Positions 17,287-26,132 of a stretch of DNA of 64,000 nt are shown here, one piece after another (the stretch's first letter is position 1; each line of letters opens with the position of its first letter). The stretch is from Methylobacterium indicum. Its GTDB lineage: Bacteria; Pseudomonadota; Alphaproteobacteria; Rhizobiales; Beijerinckiaceae. The stretch is taken from positions 1 to 64,000 of the forward strand of contig NZ_JTHF01000187.1 of assembly GCF_001043895.1 (NCBI RefSeq). The letters are read 5' to 3'. The position numbers and the translations under genes were made by a program. Below the pieces are notes generated by a model, which was not told the origin of the DNA, did not search any database, and worked only from the letters and a program-made list of their open reading frames with translations.

Positions 17287-17718
17287 TTATCGACGAACCT
17301 CTCCCCGCCATACGTGCCCATCACCGGCAATTATCTCGATCGCGATTGATTTGCTCAGTCTAGAAAGTTCAGCCAATCTTCGCAGTTGGACGATTGATCG
17401 AAGCCCTCTGTCGCCCGGAGCGAGGTTCGACGGGAGGGTCCAAGCTGCGCCCGTCCGCGCCCGCTGCAGGTCATCCATCTCAGCGATGGCCTGCGCGGCA
17501 CGACTACGGCGATCAGGGTCGAGATCGTCGAACCCGAGAATGGGCAGACCGAGTTTACCGTGCATCCGAAGTGCTGTGTGATTAAGCGCATCCTGAGCTT
17601 CAGCGACCGCCAACGCAGACTGGCCCTCAATTATGAGGCCGCCGTCTCGTCTGCGCTCGCCTTGTTCGTGCTCGCTGCTGCCATGGTTCTCCTCAGGCGC
17701 ATCGAAGGCTCCTTGCAA
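17287..17718 (-). CDS. Hypothetical protein, doubtful
   Basis: 143-residue frame, not recognised. It has a plausible protein composition: a charged N terminus, a central segment ALNHTALRMHGKLGLPILGF, then acidic helices around IAEMDDLQRA. There is no signal or membrane segment. It lies immediately left of the IS630-type element and reads away from it. It may be a remnant of chromosomal or plasmid DNA, or spurious. Confidence 0.3.
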   Translation of the reverse strand: MQGAFDAPEENHGSSEHEQGERRRDGGLIIEGQSALAVAEAQDALNHTALRMHGKLGLPILGFDDLDPDRRSRAAQAIAEMDDLQRARTGAAWTLPSNLAPGDRGLRSIVQLRRLAELSRLSKSIAIEIIAGDGHVWRGEVRR

Positions 17719-17758
17719 TAATATTCCTACAATTATCTGTCATGCAAATATATCCCTA

Positions 17759-18933
17759 GTGTCCTGCGTCTGAAGTTTGTGGCAAAGTGTGGGTCTGCTG
17801 GGAGGCGCCGGATGGCCTACCGTGTACCCACATCTCTTGACCTGAGCGCCGAGGAACGAACTGAGCTTGAGAGCTGAGCCCGCCGCCGCAAGACAGCCCA
17901 GGGGCTCGCCCTGCAAGCCCGCATCGTGCTTCTAGCTTCTGATGGACGGAGCAATACGGCCATCGCGGCGGAACTGAGCACCGGCAAGCACACGGTCGGC
18001 AAGTGGCGCGAACGGTTTGCCCGCGAACGCACGGATGGCCTGCTGGATGAACCTCGCTCGGGAGCCCCGCGCCGGATCGGCGACGAGCAGGTTGCCGAGT
18101 TGATTGACCGCACGCTCTGCGAGCGACCGCAGGGTGCCACTCACTGGAGCCAGCGCAGCATGGCCAAGGCCAGCGGGGTGTCGGGCGCGACGGTCGGGCG
18201 GGTATGGCGCGCGTTCGGCCTGCAGCCGCACCGGTCCGAGACCTTCAAGCTCTCGACCGATCCGCTGTTTGCCGAGAAGGTGCGCGATATCGTGGGGCTC
18301 TATCTGGCTCCGCCCGCCCGTGCCCTGGTTCTCTGCGTGGACGAGAAGTCCCAGGTTCAGGCGCTCGATCGCACGCAGCCGCTGCTGCCGCTCCGGCCCG
18401 GACAGGTGGAGCGGCGCACGCACGACCGTGCCAGACATAGCACCACCAGCTTGTTTGCCGCTCTCGATGTCAGGGCCGGGACCGTGATCGGGCAAGGCTA
18501 TCCACGTCACCGCGCCAGCGAGTTCCGCCGCTTCCTGGACGAGATCGAGGCGGCGGTGCCGGCCGACCTCGACGTGCATCTGGTGCTCGACAACTCGGCG
18601 ACGCACAAGATCAAGTTGATGCGCGATTGGTTAGCCACGCGCCCGCATTATCACGTGCACTTCATGCCGACCTCTGCTTCATGGATCAACCAGGTCGAGC
18701 GATGGTTCGGTCTGCTGACGGAGCGGGCGATCCGGCGAGGCGTTCATTGCTCGGTGGACGAACTCGAACGCGACATTCGCGCCTTTATCGAGGCCACGAA
18801 TGCCGATCCGAAACCGTTCCGGTGGATGAAGTCGGCCGACACCACCCTCGCCAGCGTCAAGCGCTTCTGCCTGAGAGCACTCGAAGCTCAGCCAGAGACA
18901 ACGCCTTTGCCACGAACTTCAGACGCAGGACAC
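17759..18933 (+). mobile_element. IS630-family insertion sequence, nearly complete
   Basis: Imperfect terminal inverted repeats GTGTCCTGCGTCTGAAGTTT (from 17759) and its complement ending at 18933 match with one difference over about 28 bases. Each end is flanked by TA (17757-17758 and 18934-18935), the target duplication expected for IS630/Tc1-mariner elements. It is 1175 bp long and encloses one transposase gene on the plus strand, which carries a nonsense codon. Confidence 0.85.
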
Positions 18934-19032
18934 TACCCGCCTCGGGTATGCGACCGGCAGCGCCGAGCAGGAGATCCGGCTGACGCACGGATGCGGTGCT
19001 GGTCTGTCGGTGCCCTCAACATCGGTGTGTAG
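17812..19032 (+). pseudogene. IS630-family transposase with early nonsense codon
   Basis: Starting at ATG 17812 the frame is interrupted by TGA at 17875-17877 (codon 22), where relatives have Trp before [12 protein letters not shown]. It is then open from 17926. The remainder is a complete DDE enzyme: helix-turn-helix region about [16 protein letters not shown], catalytic Asp in LCVDEKSQ, Asp in [10 protein letters not shown] and Glu in [11 protein letters not shown]. The frame has no stop inside the element: its last codon is completed by the flanking TA, here TAC, so it runs about 33 extra codons into host DNA. Probably inactive because of the TGA. Confidence 0.8.
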
Positions 19033-19307
19033 GTCGAGCCTCAGCCGGGCACGCTGGTCGTCCGAGGCCTCCTTGTCCGCCCGGCGGAGGTGCTCGGCGA
19101 TGGTTGCAAGCCCCACCCGCGTCGGTGCCGCGTACACCGTTGCGCATGGTCTACAATGCCGCTCCCTCAATGCCCGAGGCGCTGTGCCAGGCATCCCCCA
19201 AGTCCGCAAGCCCGCCCGCCCCCACCCTTAGCTCGTCGATACGTCGGCTAGGGCACCGTCCGTGGTGAGACTGGAAGGGAGCAGCTCCCTGGGGGAGGCT
19301 ATCTGAC
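18936..19307. other. Gap right of the IS630 element
   Basis: No supported gene. Minus-strand open frames (18919-19209 and 19151-19414) show no recognisable motif. A small dyad AGGGAG-CAG-CTCCCT lies near 19276-19290. Confidence 0.4.
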
Positions 19308-19321
19308 ATGAAACGTTTCAT
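19308..19321. promoter_or_regulatory. Distal LacI-type operator
   Basis: ATGAAACGTTTCAT is a perfect 14-bp palindrome with the central CG typical of LacI/GalR-family operators. A near copy lies 150 bp downstream beside a -35 element. The LacI-family gene at 30564 in the same cluster is the likely ligand. Confidence 0.65.
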
Positions 19322-19457
19322 TTTGTGTGCGGCTTGGGATGTGAGGCTGTGCCTAGGACGTGATAAATAGCGATAGAGAGGTGTCTGAATTTGATGCTCT
19401 TCGATGCTCGGCAATCATGGGCAGCGTTGAAGGGCGTAGGTAGCCAGAGGTAAAAAT

Positions 19458-19500
19458 TTGAAACGTTTTATTGACAGCGCTTGGTATGCCCCTCTAGGGT
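19458..19500 (+). promoter_or_regulatory. Proximal LacI-type operator and promoter of the Liv catabolic operon
   Basis: TTGAAACGTTTTAT (19458-19471) differs from the perfect upstream operator at two of 14 positions. It abuts a consensus -35 TTGACA (19471-19476); a weak -10 TAGGGT lies at 19495-19500 with an 18-base spacer. A repressor here would block RNA polymerase. The first gene starts 85 bases downstream. The -10 assignment is uncertain. Confidence 0.6.
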
Positions 19501-19584
19501 TTCCTCATGATCCGGACGAGGGGCACGAAGAGGCCCGCTGGCGGATCGAGTCGGCGCTCTGCGGAGGGCCGCACGGGAGGAGAC

Positions 19585-20760
19585 ATGATGGCGCTTCGCG
19601 CTCAGCGCGCCGCAATCGGCGCATTGCTGGCATCCGTCACGTTCTGTGATGCGGGATCTGCCTGCGAACTCAAGATCGGCGCACCGGCCGTCCTGTCGGG
19701 GCCTGCCGCCCAATGGGGCATCGCCTTGCGGGGAGCACTCGAGTTCGTCGCCAAGGAGACGGTGCAGGAGCGCCGACTCGTGATCGGCGGCACACCCTGC
19801 ACCGTCTCGGTGAAAGCGATCGATTCCAAGTACACTGCCGAGGGGGCGGCGTCCGCGATGAATGCGCTGGCTGCCGACGGCATCACGGTGATCGTGGGAC
19901 CCGTCGGTTCGCCCGAGGTGACCGGGATGAAGCCCGTAGCCCTGCGCAACCGCATGGTCGCGATGGTCAACAGCTTCGCCAGGGATTCGATCGGCCCGCG
20001 CTGGCCGAACGTCTTTCATATCGGCCCGGGTCCGTCCGGATGGGCTGGCCCGATCATCGACGAGGGGCGGAAACACTACGACTTTTCCTCGGTCGGTATC
20101 GTCGCTCCGAACGACCAGGGCGGGACGGACGTCGCGGGCGTCAATGCCGATATCTTCAAGAAAAAGGGCGTTGGCGTCGTCGAAGAGTACTACCAGCGCG
20201 GTACGACCAACTTCGCTCCGATCGTCACGCGCGTGCTCCGCTCCAATCCGGGGGCGATTGATCTGGCGTCCTCGCCGGCCGGCGATGCCGGCATCATCAT
20301 CAAGCAATTGCGCCAAGCCGGTTTCGCAGGACCGATCTTTCGCCTCGGCGGGCCGGGCTTCGAGGAGATCGCCCGCGTGGCGGGCGGCATCGAGGTGCTG
20401 AAGGATTTCCTCTGGTACGAGCCCGTCGCGATGGATGAGAGCCTGCGCGCGCTCGAGAAGAAGCACCAGGATCTGATGGGCGCCCCGCGCCCGGAGAACG
20501 CCGACTTTTTCCGCTGGGTGTTCGCGGCGCGGATGATGGTCAAGGCCGCTCAGGCCGCACAGTCGATCGACAAACCTCAGGCCATTGCCGACGCCATGCG
20601 CAAGCTGCCGGTCGAGGATGAGAACATCGGCAAGGGATACTGGATCGGTCAGCAGTTTTTCGGGATTAATCAGGAGATGTCCTACCCGTTCGCGATCGGG
20701 CAAGTCCGCGGCGGCAAGGTCCAGGACTACATCCACGCCGCGGCCGTCAAGGAAAATTGA
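19585..20760 (+). CDS. livK: Branched-chain amino acid-type ABC substrate-binding protein
   Basis: 391-residue periplasmic binding protein of the leucine/amide/urea family. The N terminus has a short basic start and a hydrophobic stretch ending near residue 28 (signal peptide); the mature domain begins ELKIGAPAVLSGPAAQWG. Typical segments follow: GVNADIFKKKGVGVVEEYY and ARVAGGIEVLKDF. ATG 19585 follows GGGAGGAGAC. First gene of a five-gene transporter (binding protein, two permeases, two ATPases) leading the CoA-based catabolic cluster. The ligand is probably the acid degraded by the downstream enzymes, not necessarily an amino acid. Confidence 0.88.
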   Translation: MMALRAQRAAIGALLASVTFCDAGSACELKIGAPAVLSGPAAQWGIALRGALEFVAKETVQERRLVIGGTPCTVSVKAIDSKYTAEGAASAMNALAADGITVIVGPVGSPEVTGMKPVALRNRMVAMVNSFARDSIGPRWPNVFHIGPGPSGWAGPIIDEGRKHYDFSSVGIVAPNDQGGTDVAGVNADIFKKKGVGVVEEYYQRGTTNFAPIVTRVLRSNPGAIDLASSPAGDAGIIIKQLRQAGFAGPIFRLGGPGFEEIARVAGGIEVLKDFLWYEPVAMDESLRALEKKHQDLMGAPRPENADFFRWVFAARMMVKAAQAAQSIDKPQAIADAMRKLPVEDENIGKGYWIGQQFFGINQEMSYPFAIGQVRGGKVQDYIHAAAVKEN

Positions 20761-20789
20761 TCTTCGAAAGACCGATTTTCGGAGGAACG

Positions 20790-21656
20790 ATGGACAATCT
20801 CATTGCCACGGGGCTGATCGGGATCAGCCTCGGATCCCAGTACGCGCTCTTGGCGCTCGGTTTCACCCTGATCTTCGGCATCCTGGGTGTCGTCAATTTC
20901 GCCCATGGCGGGTTTTACGTAATGGGCGGCTACGTCGCCTATTACTGCTCCGTCGTGCTCGGGCTGCCCTTCCCCGTCGCCGTGCTCGCCGCGACGCTCG
21001 CCACGGCAGCACTCGGTTGGCTGTTCGAGATGATCATCCTCGAGCGCGTGATCGAGGACCATCAGGCGACCCTGATGGTCACCATGGGCTTCTACCTCGT
21101 CATGGCAACCGCGATCCTGCTCCTCTTCGGTCCGGAATCGCCCGAGTTCTCGTTTCCGATCACCGGCGTGTGGCGGGCGGGCGGTGCCTACGTGCCCTAC
21201 GCGAACATGGTCGTCATCGGCGTCTGCCTTGCAGCGATCGTCTTCGTCTACTGGCTCATCTACCGCTCCGGCATCGGGCGGGCGATGCGCGCCATGGCGG
21301 AGGACCGGGCGGTGGCGAGCGCGCTGGGGATGCGCACGCGGGCCCTGTTCCCCTTCGCCTTCGCCCTCGCGACGGGCCTTGCAGGCCTGACGGGTGCGCT
21401 CGTCACCCCCATCCTCGCGCTGGCTCCTCATGTCGGCGATCCGGTGCTCGCCTTCTCGTTCCTCACCGTTATCCTCGGCGGGCTCGGCAGCGTGGCCGGT
21501 GCGACGGTCGCCGCCTTCATCGTCGGCATGGTCGAGGCCTACGCCGCGGTCTATCTCGGCGGCTCGAAGGGAGCACTGGCGCTCTTCGTCCTGGTCCTCC
21601 TCATCCTCGTGGTCCGCCCGCAGGGCCTTCTCGGCAGGGAGGTGCGGCGGGCATGA
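20790..21656 (+). CDS. livH: Liv-type ABC permease, LivH family
   Basis: 288-residue inner-membrane permease. It opens with GLIGISLGSQYALLALGFTL and FGILGVVNFAHGGFYVMGGY, the hallmark NFAHG region of LivH proteins, and ends in the conserved LVVRPQGLLGREVRR. ATG 20790 has GGAGGAA five bases before. The stop overlaps the LivM start (ATGA). Confidence 0.93.
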   Translation: MDNLIATGLIGISLGSQYALLALGFTLIFGILGVVNFAHGGFYVMGGYVAYYCSVVLGLPFPVAVLAATLATAALGWLFEMIILERVIEDHQATLMVTMGFYLVMATAILLLFGPESPEFSFPITGVWRAGGAYVPYANMVVIGVCLAAIVFVYWLIYRSGIGRAMRAMAEDRAVASALGMRTRALFPFAFALATGLAGLTGALVTPILALAPHVGDPVLAFSFLTVILGGLGSVAGATVAAFIVGMVEAYAAVYLGGSKGALALFVLVLLILVVRPQGLLGREVRRA

Positions 21657-22705
21657 GCAACCAGGCATCCATCAGGCGCCTCCCGCAGGCGCGCCGTCCC
21701 GCCCTCCTCGGCGGCTACGAATGGGCGACGCTCGGCCTAGTTGGCTTCGCCTTCGCGGTGCCGGTGCTCACCCGCAACCCGCAGATCCTCTCGCAGACGA
21801 ACCTGATCCTCATCGCGGCCACCGCCGCGCTGGGCGTCTACATCATGCTGCGCATGGATTTGATGAGTTTCGCCGTGCCGGCTTTCATGGCGATCGGCGG
21901 CTATACGGTCGCTGTCCTCAGCCTGAAGCTCGGCGTGACCGACGTCATCCTGCTCGGGGTCGCCGCCTTCGTGATGCCGGCCCTTTGCGCCGTTCCGCTC
22001 GGCTGGCTGATCCTGCGCCTGAAGGGGGTCTACTTCGTCCTCGTCACCTTCGTGCTGACGGAGATCGTCCAGCTGCTCCTGTTCGAGGCAACGCCCCTGA
22101 CGGGCGGCTCCAACGGCCTCGTGGGGATGCCGGCGGTGACTCTCTTTGGCATCGAGCTCATGGACAACAGCCAGGTGCTCCTGACCACGGCGGGCCTCGC
22201 CTTCGCGGGCTTCACGATCACCGCGCTGTTCACCCGGTATTTCCGCTACGAGTTCACCGCGATCGAGAAGAACGACGTGCTCGCCGAGAGCCTCGGCTTG
22301 GCCTGCTGGCGCTACAAGGCGCTGGCCTTCTCCGTCGCGGCCGGGGTCTCGGGCCTTGCCGGCTTCGCGCTGGTGAACATGCTGCTCACCGCGCACCCGA
22401 CCTCTTTCGCGCCGATGTCCTCGGTGAGCTACATCACCTACACCATCGTGGGCGGAAAGGGCGCGATCCTCGGCACGCTCGCCGGCGCCGCGCTCCTCGT
22501 GACGGCGACCGACCTCTTCGCCCTCAAGGGCGAGCTGTCCCCCGGCCTGTTCGGGCTCCTCATCATTGTCGTCACGCTCGTGGCGCGGGGCGGCGTCATC
22601 GGGCTCGCCGCGAAGGCGGCAGGGCGCCTACGGCGGGCCTCGCCTGCGGCGCCCGCCCGCGTCGCTCCCATCGCCGCGGTTCCAGCCCGGGGGGTGAAAT
22701 CGTGA
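21653..22705 (+). CDS. livM: Liv-type ABC permease, LivM family
   Basis: 350-residue permease with about ten hydrophobic segments. LivM features include the LRLKGVYFVLVTFVLTEIVQ helix, AIEKNDVLAESLGLACWRYK coupling loop and YTIVGGKGAILG. The C-terminal 35 residues are an Ala/Arg/Pro-rich extension. Its stop overlaps the GTG of the LivG-like ATPase. Confidence 0.92.
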   Translation: MSNQASIRRLPQARRPALLGGYEWATLGLVGFAFAVPVLTRNPQILSQTNLILIAATAALGVYIMLRMDLMSFAVPAFMAIGGYTVAVLSLKLGVTDVILLGVAAFVMPALCAVPLGWLILRLKGVYFVLVTFVLTEIVQLLLFEATPLTGGSNGLVGMPAVTLFGIELMDNSQVLLTTAGLAFAGFTITALFTRYFRYEFTAIEKNDVLAESLGLACWRYKALAFSVAAGVSGLAGFALVNMLLTAHPTSFAPMSSVSYITYTIVGGKGAILGTLAGAALLVTATDLFALKGELSPGLFGLLIIVVTLVARGGVIGLAAKAAGRLRRASPAAPARVAPIAAVPARGVKS

Positions 22706-23469
22706 GTGCGAGCCTCGCCGCTTCAGCCGGCGCCCTGCGCGCCGACAGCATCTCGAAGGCGTTCGGCGGCCTCAAGGTCTTCCACGACGTCAGCTTCACC
22801 CTGCCGCCTGCCGGCCTGCTCGGGGTCATCGGCCCCAACGGTGCGGGCAAGACCACGATGATCAACATCATGTCGGGCCGGTTGCCGCTGAGTTCGGGCC
22901 AGGTTCTGCTCGGCGACACGCGGATCGACGGCCGCCCCGTATACGCGAATGCGGATCAGGGCCTGGTCCGCAGCTTCCAGCAGACCGCGACATTCGCCGG
23001 ATCGAGCGTCGAGGACAACCTCATCGCGGCCTTGCGGTTCGCGAAACGCGACCGATCGGTGCTCGAGCGCCTGGCTCCCCTGCTCGACCGGTTCGGGCTG
23101 ATCGAGTGCTGGGGGCGTCACGCAGAGGTCCTGCCCTACGGCCTCCAGAAGATGCTCGGCCTGACCATGGCGCTGGCGACGCAGCCGAAGATGCTGCTGC
23201 TCGACGAGCCAGCCGCCGGGCTCGAGAAGTCCGAACGGGCTAACATCGACGCCTATGTCGGCTTCGCCCAGCGGGAGTTCGGGTGCGGCATCCTGCTCGT
23301 CGAGCACGATATGGACCTGATCCGGCGCCTGTGTCCGCAAGTCATCGTGCTGGACGGCGGCCGCCTGATCGCGGCCGGGCCGCCGGGCGAGGTCCTGAGC
23401 CGCAAGGACGTGATCGACGCCTATCTCGGCGGCGCGGACGAGGAGGATGCCGATGCTCAGCATTCGTGA
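22702..23469 (+). CDS. livG: Liv-type ABC ATPase, LivG family
   Basis: 255-residue ATPase with Walker A GPNGAGKTT (44-52), Q-loop RSFQQTATF, Walker B MLLLDEPAAGL and switch His in LLVEHDMD. The signature is degenerate, LPYGLQKMLGL in place of LSYGQQR. GTG start at 22702 overlaps the LivM stop. Its C terminus overlaps the start of the next ATPase. Confidence 0.92.
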   Translation: MSASLAASAGALRADSISKAFGGLKVFHDVSFTLPPAGLLGVIGPNGAGKTTMINIMSGRLPLSSGQVLLGDTRIDGRPVYANADQGLVRSFQQTATFAGSSVEDNLIAALRFAKRDRSVLERLAPLLDRFGLIECWGRHAEVLPYGLQKMLGLTMALATQPKMLLLDEPAAGLEKSERANIDAYVGFAQREFGCGILLVEHDMDLIRRLCPQVIVLDGGRLIAAGPPGEVLSRKDVIDAYLGGADEEDADAQHS

Positions 23470-24145
23470 CCTCCACGTCTCCTACGGCGGCACCCGCGCC
23501 GTCGAGGGGATCGACCTCGACGTCGGCGCCGGGGAAACCGTTCTGCTGATCGGGGCGAACGGCGCCGGCAAGTCGAGCCTGATCAACGCCGTGATCGGCC
23601 TCGTCCGCACAGCGCGCGGGCGCGTCACCTTCGACGGACGGGACATTGCCGGGCTGCCGAGCGACGCCCGTGCCCGCTGCGGGATCGGGTACTCGCCGGA
23701 GGGACGTCGCGTCTTCCCGAGTATGAGCGTCAAGGACAACGTTCTGTCCGGCGCCGTGCGCCTGGCGCCGCGCGAGCAGGCCCGCCGTTGGGACGGGCTC
23801 GTGGACTCGTTCCCCTTCCTCGCCGAGCGGCAGGCCCAGGCGGCGGGCGAATTGTCCGGCGGCCAGCAGCAACTCGTCGCCATCGCCCGCGCGATGAGCG
23901 GGGGGCCGAAGCTGCTGCTGCTCGACGAGCCGTTCCTCGGCCTCGCCCCGGTCTGGATCCGGCAGATCTCGGCGGCGGTCCAGCGGATGCGGGACGAGGG
24001 GATCGCGGTGCTGATGACGGAGCAGATGGCCCGTCCCGCGCTGCGGATCGCGCAAGTCGGCCACGTGATGCGCTCCGGTCAGATCCGGCGCTCCGGCCGG
24101 ACCGAGGAGATCAAAGGGGCGGCACTCGCCGAGGAGTACTTGTGA
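23453..24145 (+). CDS. livF: Liv-type ABC ATPase, LivF family
   Basis: 230-residue ATPase with Walker A GANGAGKSS (34-42), signature LSGGQQQLVAIARAM and Walker B LLLLDEPFLGL. ATG 23453 is preferred to ATG 23447 because AGGAGG (23441-23446) then has a proper 6-base spacing. It pairs with the LivG-like ATPase to drive import and ends 4 bases inside the possible GTG start of the CoA-transferase. Confidence 0.92.
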   Translation: MLSIRDLHVSYGGTRAVEGIDLDVGAGETVLLIGANGAGKSSLINAVIGLVRTARGRVTFDGRDIAGLPSDARARCGIGYSPEGRRVFPSMSVKDNVLSGAVRLAPREQARRWDGLVDSFPFLAERQAQAAGELSGGQQQLVAIARAMSGGPKLLLLDEPFLGLAPVWIRQISAAVQRMRDEGIAVLMTEQMARPALRIAQVGHVMRSGQIRRSGRTEEIKGAALAEEYL

Positions 24146-24186
24146 TTCCGTCTCCCCACCATCCCACGAAGAAGCAAACCTTGCCG

Positions 24187-25338
24187 ATGAGGAGCAACGA
24201 TTTGCAGCGTACCGCACCACTTGGCGGCCTGACCGTTCTCGAACTCGGCCATTCGGTCGCCGCACCCTATGCCGGCCTGATCCTGGCCGAGCTCGGCGCG
24301 CGGGTGATCAAGGTCGAGAACCCGGCGACCGGCGACTACGCCCGCGGCTGGGGCCCCCCCTTCCTGGGCGACGACGCCACCGTCTTCCACGCCCTCAACC
24401 GCTCCAAGGAGAGCGTCACGCTCGACTTCTCGGACCCGGCGCAGAAGGCTGCCCTGAAGCGTCTGATCCTCGACTCCGACGCCGTCATCCAGAACCTCCG
24501 GCCCGGCCTCCTCGAGAAATTCGGTGTCGATGCGGACGCGTTGCGCCGGGAGAAGCCCGAGCTGATCTGGTGCGACATCGGCGCCTTCGGCAAGTCGGGC
24601 CCGCTGGCGAGCAAGCCCGGCTACGACCCGCTCGCCCAGGCGAGCTCGGGGATCATGTCGATCACCGGCGAGGCCGACCGGGCGCCGGTCCGCGTCGGCG
24701 TGTCCCTGGTGGATATGGGCGCGGGCATGTGGACCGTCATCGGCCTCCTCGCTGCCCTCTGCGAGCGCGGAGCGACCGGCACCGGCGCCCGAGTGTCGAC
24801 CTCGCTCTTCGAGACCGGGCTCGCCTGGATGACGATCCCGCTCGCCGCGCATGCGGTGTCGGGCGAGGTGCGCAAGCCGCAAGGGTCGGGCCTCGCCGAG
24901 ATCGTCCCCTACCAGGCCTTCGAGGCGAGCGACGGCTGGGTGATGATCGCGGCCGGCAACGACAAGCTCTTCGCACGGCTGTGCGAGGCGATCCCGGGGC
25001 TCGCCGAGGTTGGGCGCGATCCCCGCTTCGCGCGGAACCGCGAGCGGGTGCTCCTGCGCGACGAGCTCGTGCCGCGGATCGCGGCCGCCATCCGGGCCTT
25101 GAGCGCTTCGGCGCTCGGCGCCACCCTCGATGCCGCCCAGGTGCCGAACTGCCCGCTGCTCCGCATCGATCAGGTCTGGGCCCACCCGCAGACGCAGGCT
25201 GTGGGCATCCTGACCGAAGGGGCTGGCCACAAATGGGTCGGTCTGCCGATCACGCTCGACGACGCCCGCCCCACCGCGGGCGGGGCGGCGCCCGCCCTCG
25301 GTGCCCACAACGCAAGCCTCCTGCAGGACCACGGATGA
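24187..25338 (+). CDS. CaiB/BaiF family (class III) CoA-transferase
   Basis: About 383 residues. Family marks: LTVLELGHSVAAPYAGLILA at the N terminus, KVENPATGDYARGWGPPF, RSKESVTLDFSDP, IQNLRPG, and the active-site Asp region GVSLVDMGAGMWTVIG. Such enzymes move CoA between acyl groups by a mixed anhydride on Asp, often activating a dicarboxylate or hydroxy acid. ATG 24187 was chosen; GTG 24142 overlaps the LivF stop, has GAGGAG before it and would add 15 residues. It probably activates the imported acid as the first cytoplasmic step. Confidence 0.88.
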   Translation: MRSNDLQRTAPLGGLTVLELGHSVAAPYAGLILAELGARVIKVENPATGDYARGWGPPFLGDDATVFHALNRSKESVTLDFSDPAQKAALKRLILDSDAVIQNLRPGLLEKFGVDADALRREKPELIWCDIGAFGKSGPLASKPGYDPLAQASSGIMSITGEADRAPVRVGVSLVDMGAGMWTVIGLLAALCERGATGTGARVSTSLFETGLAWMTIPLAAHAVSGEVRKPQGSGLAEIVPYQAFEASDGWVMIAAGNDKLFARLCEAIPGLAEVGRDPRFARNRERVLLRDELVPRIAAAIRALSASALGATLDAAQVPNCPLLRIDQVWAHPQTQAVGILTEGAGHKWVGLPITLDDARPTAGGAAPALGAHNASLLQDHG

Positions 25339-26129
25339 ACGCCACCTACGAGACCCTCGGGCTGGAGCGGATCGACGACGACCTGCTCCTGGTCCGGCTG
25401 AACCGGCCCCAAGCCGCCAACGCAATGAACACCCGCATGGGCGAGGAGCTCCTCGACCTCTTCGAGCGGTTCCAGCTCGATACGGACGGCGTGCGGGCGA
25501 TCGTCGTCACCGGCACTGGCGACAAGGCCTTCTGCGCCGGGGGCGACCTTAAGGAGCGCAACGGCATGACCGACGCGCAGTGGCTGCGCCAGCACGCGAT
25601 GTTCGAGCGGATGCTGCGCGCGGTCGTCGCCTGCCCGCTGCCCCTGATCGGCGCGGTCAACGGGGCGGCCTTCGGCGGCGGCTGCGAGCTCGCGGCCGCC
25701 CTGGACTTCACCTACGCGGCCGAGAGCGCGCGCTTCGCCCTGACCGAGGTGACGCTCGGGATCATGCCCGGTGCCGGCGGGACCCAGAACCTCCCGCGGG
25801 CGCTCGGGGAACGGCGGGCCAAGGAGATCATCCTGACCGGGCTGCCGTTCACCGCGCGGGAGGCCTGCGACTGGGGCCTCGTCAACCGCGTCCTGCCGCA
25901 GGCGGACCTGCTGGAGGCCACTCTCGCCACCGCGCGGCGGATCGCCAGCAACGCGCCGATCGCCGTGCGCCAGGCCAAGCAGTCGATCCACCGCGGGTTG
26001 CAGATGTCGCTCGCCGACGGTCTCGCCTTCGAGATCGAGTGCTACAACCGCATGGTCGCGACGCAGGACCGGCACGAGGGCGTGCGCGCCTTCAACGAGA
26101 AGCGCAAGCCGCGCTTCCGGGGAGAGTAG
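25335..26129 (+). CDS. Enoyl-CoA hydratase/isomerase family protein
   Basis: 264-residue crotonase-fold enzyme. It shows the CoA oxyanion-hole segments FCAGGDLKE and NGAAFGGGCELAAALDF, and both catalytic-region glutamates (GGCELA and TEVTLGIMPGAGGTQNLPR). It would hydrate an unsaturated acyl-CoA made by the acyl-CoA dehydrogenase two genes downstream. Start ATG overlaps the CoA-transferase stop (ATGA). Methylglutaconyl-CoA hydratase is one attractive option because an HMG-CoA-lyase-like gene follows. Confidence 0.9.
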   Translation: MNATYETLGLERIDDDLLLVRLNRPQAANAMNTRMGEELLDLFERFQLDTDGVRAIVVTGTGDKAFCAGGDLKERNGMTDAQWLRQHAMFERMLRAVVACPLPLIGAVNGAAFGGGCELAAALDFTYAAESARFALTEVTLGIMPGAGGTQNLPRALGERRAKEIILTGLPFTAREACDWGLVNRVLPQADLLEATLATARRIASNAPIAVRQAKQSIHRGLQMSLADGLAFEIECYNRMVATQDRHEGVRAFNEKRKPRFRGE

Positions 26130-26132
26130 GTC

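Noticed and set aside
9001-19300. Possible CRISPR array or tRNA-associated integration site in the accessory region
   Set aside because: No regularly spaced repeats, no tRNA-like cloverleaf and no integrase gene were seen; only degraded IS sequences are present.
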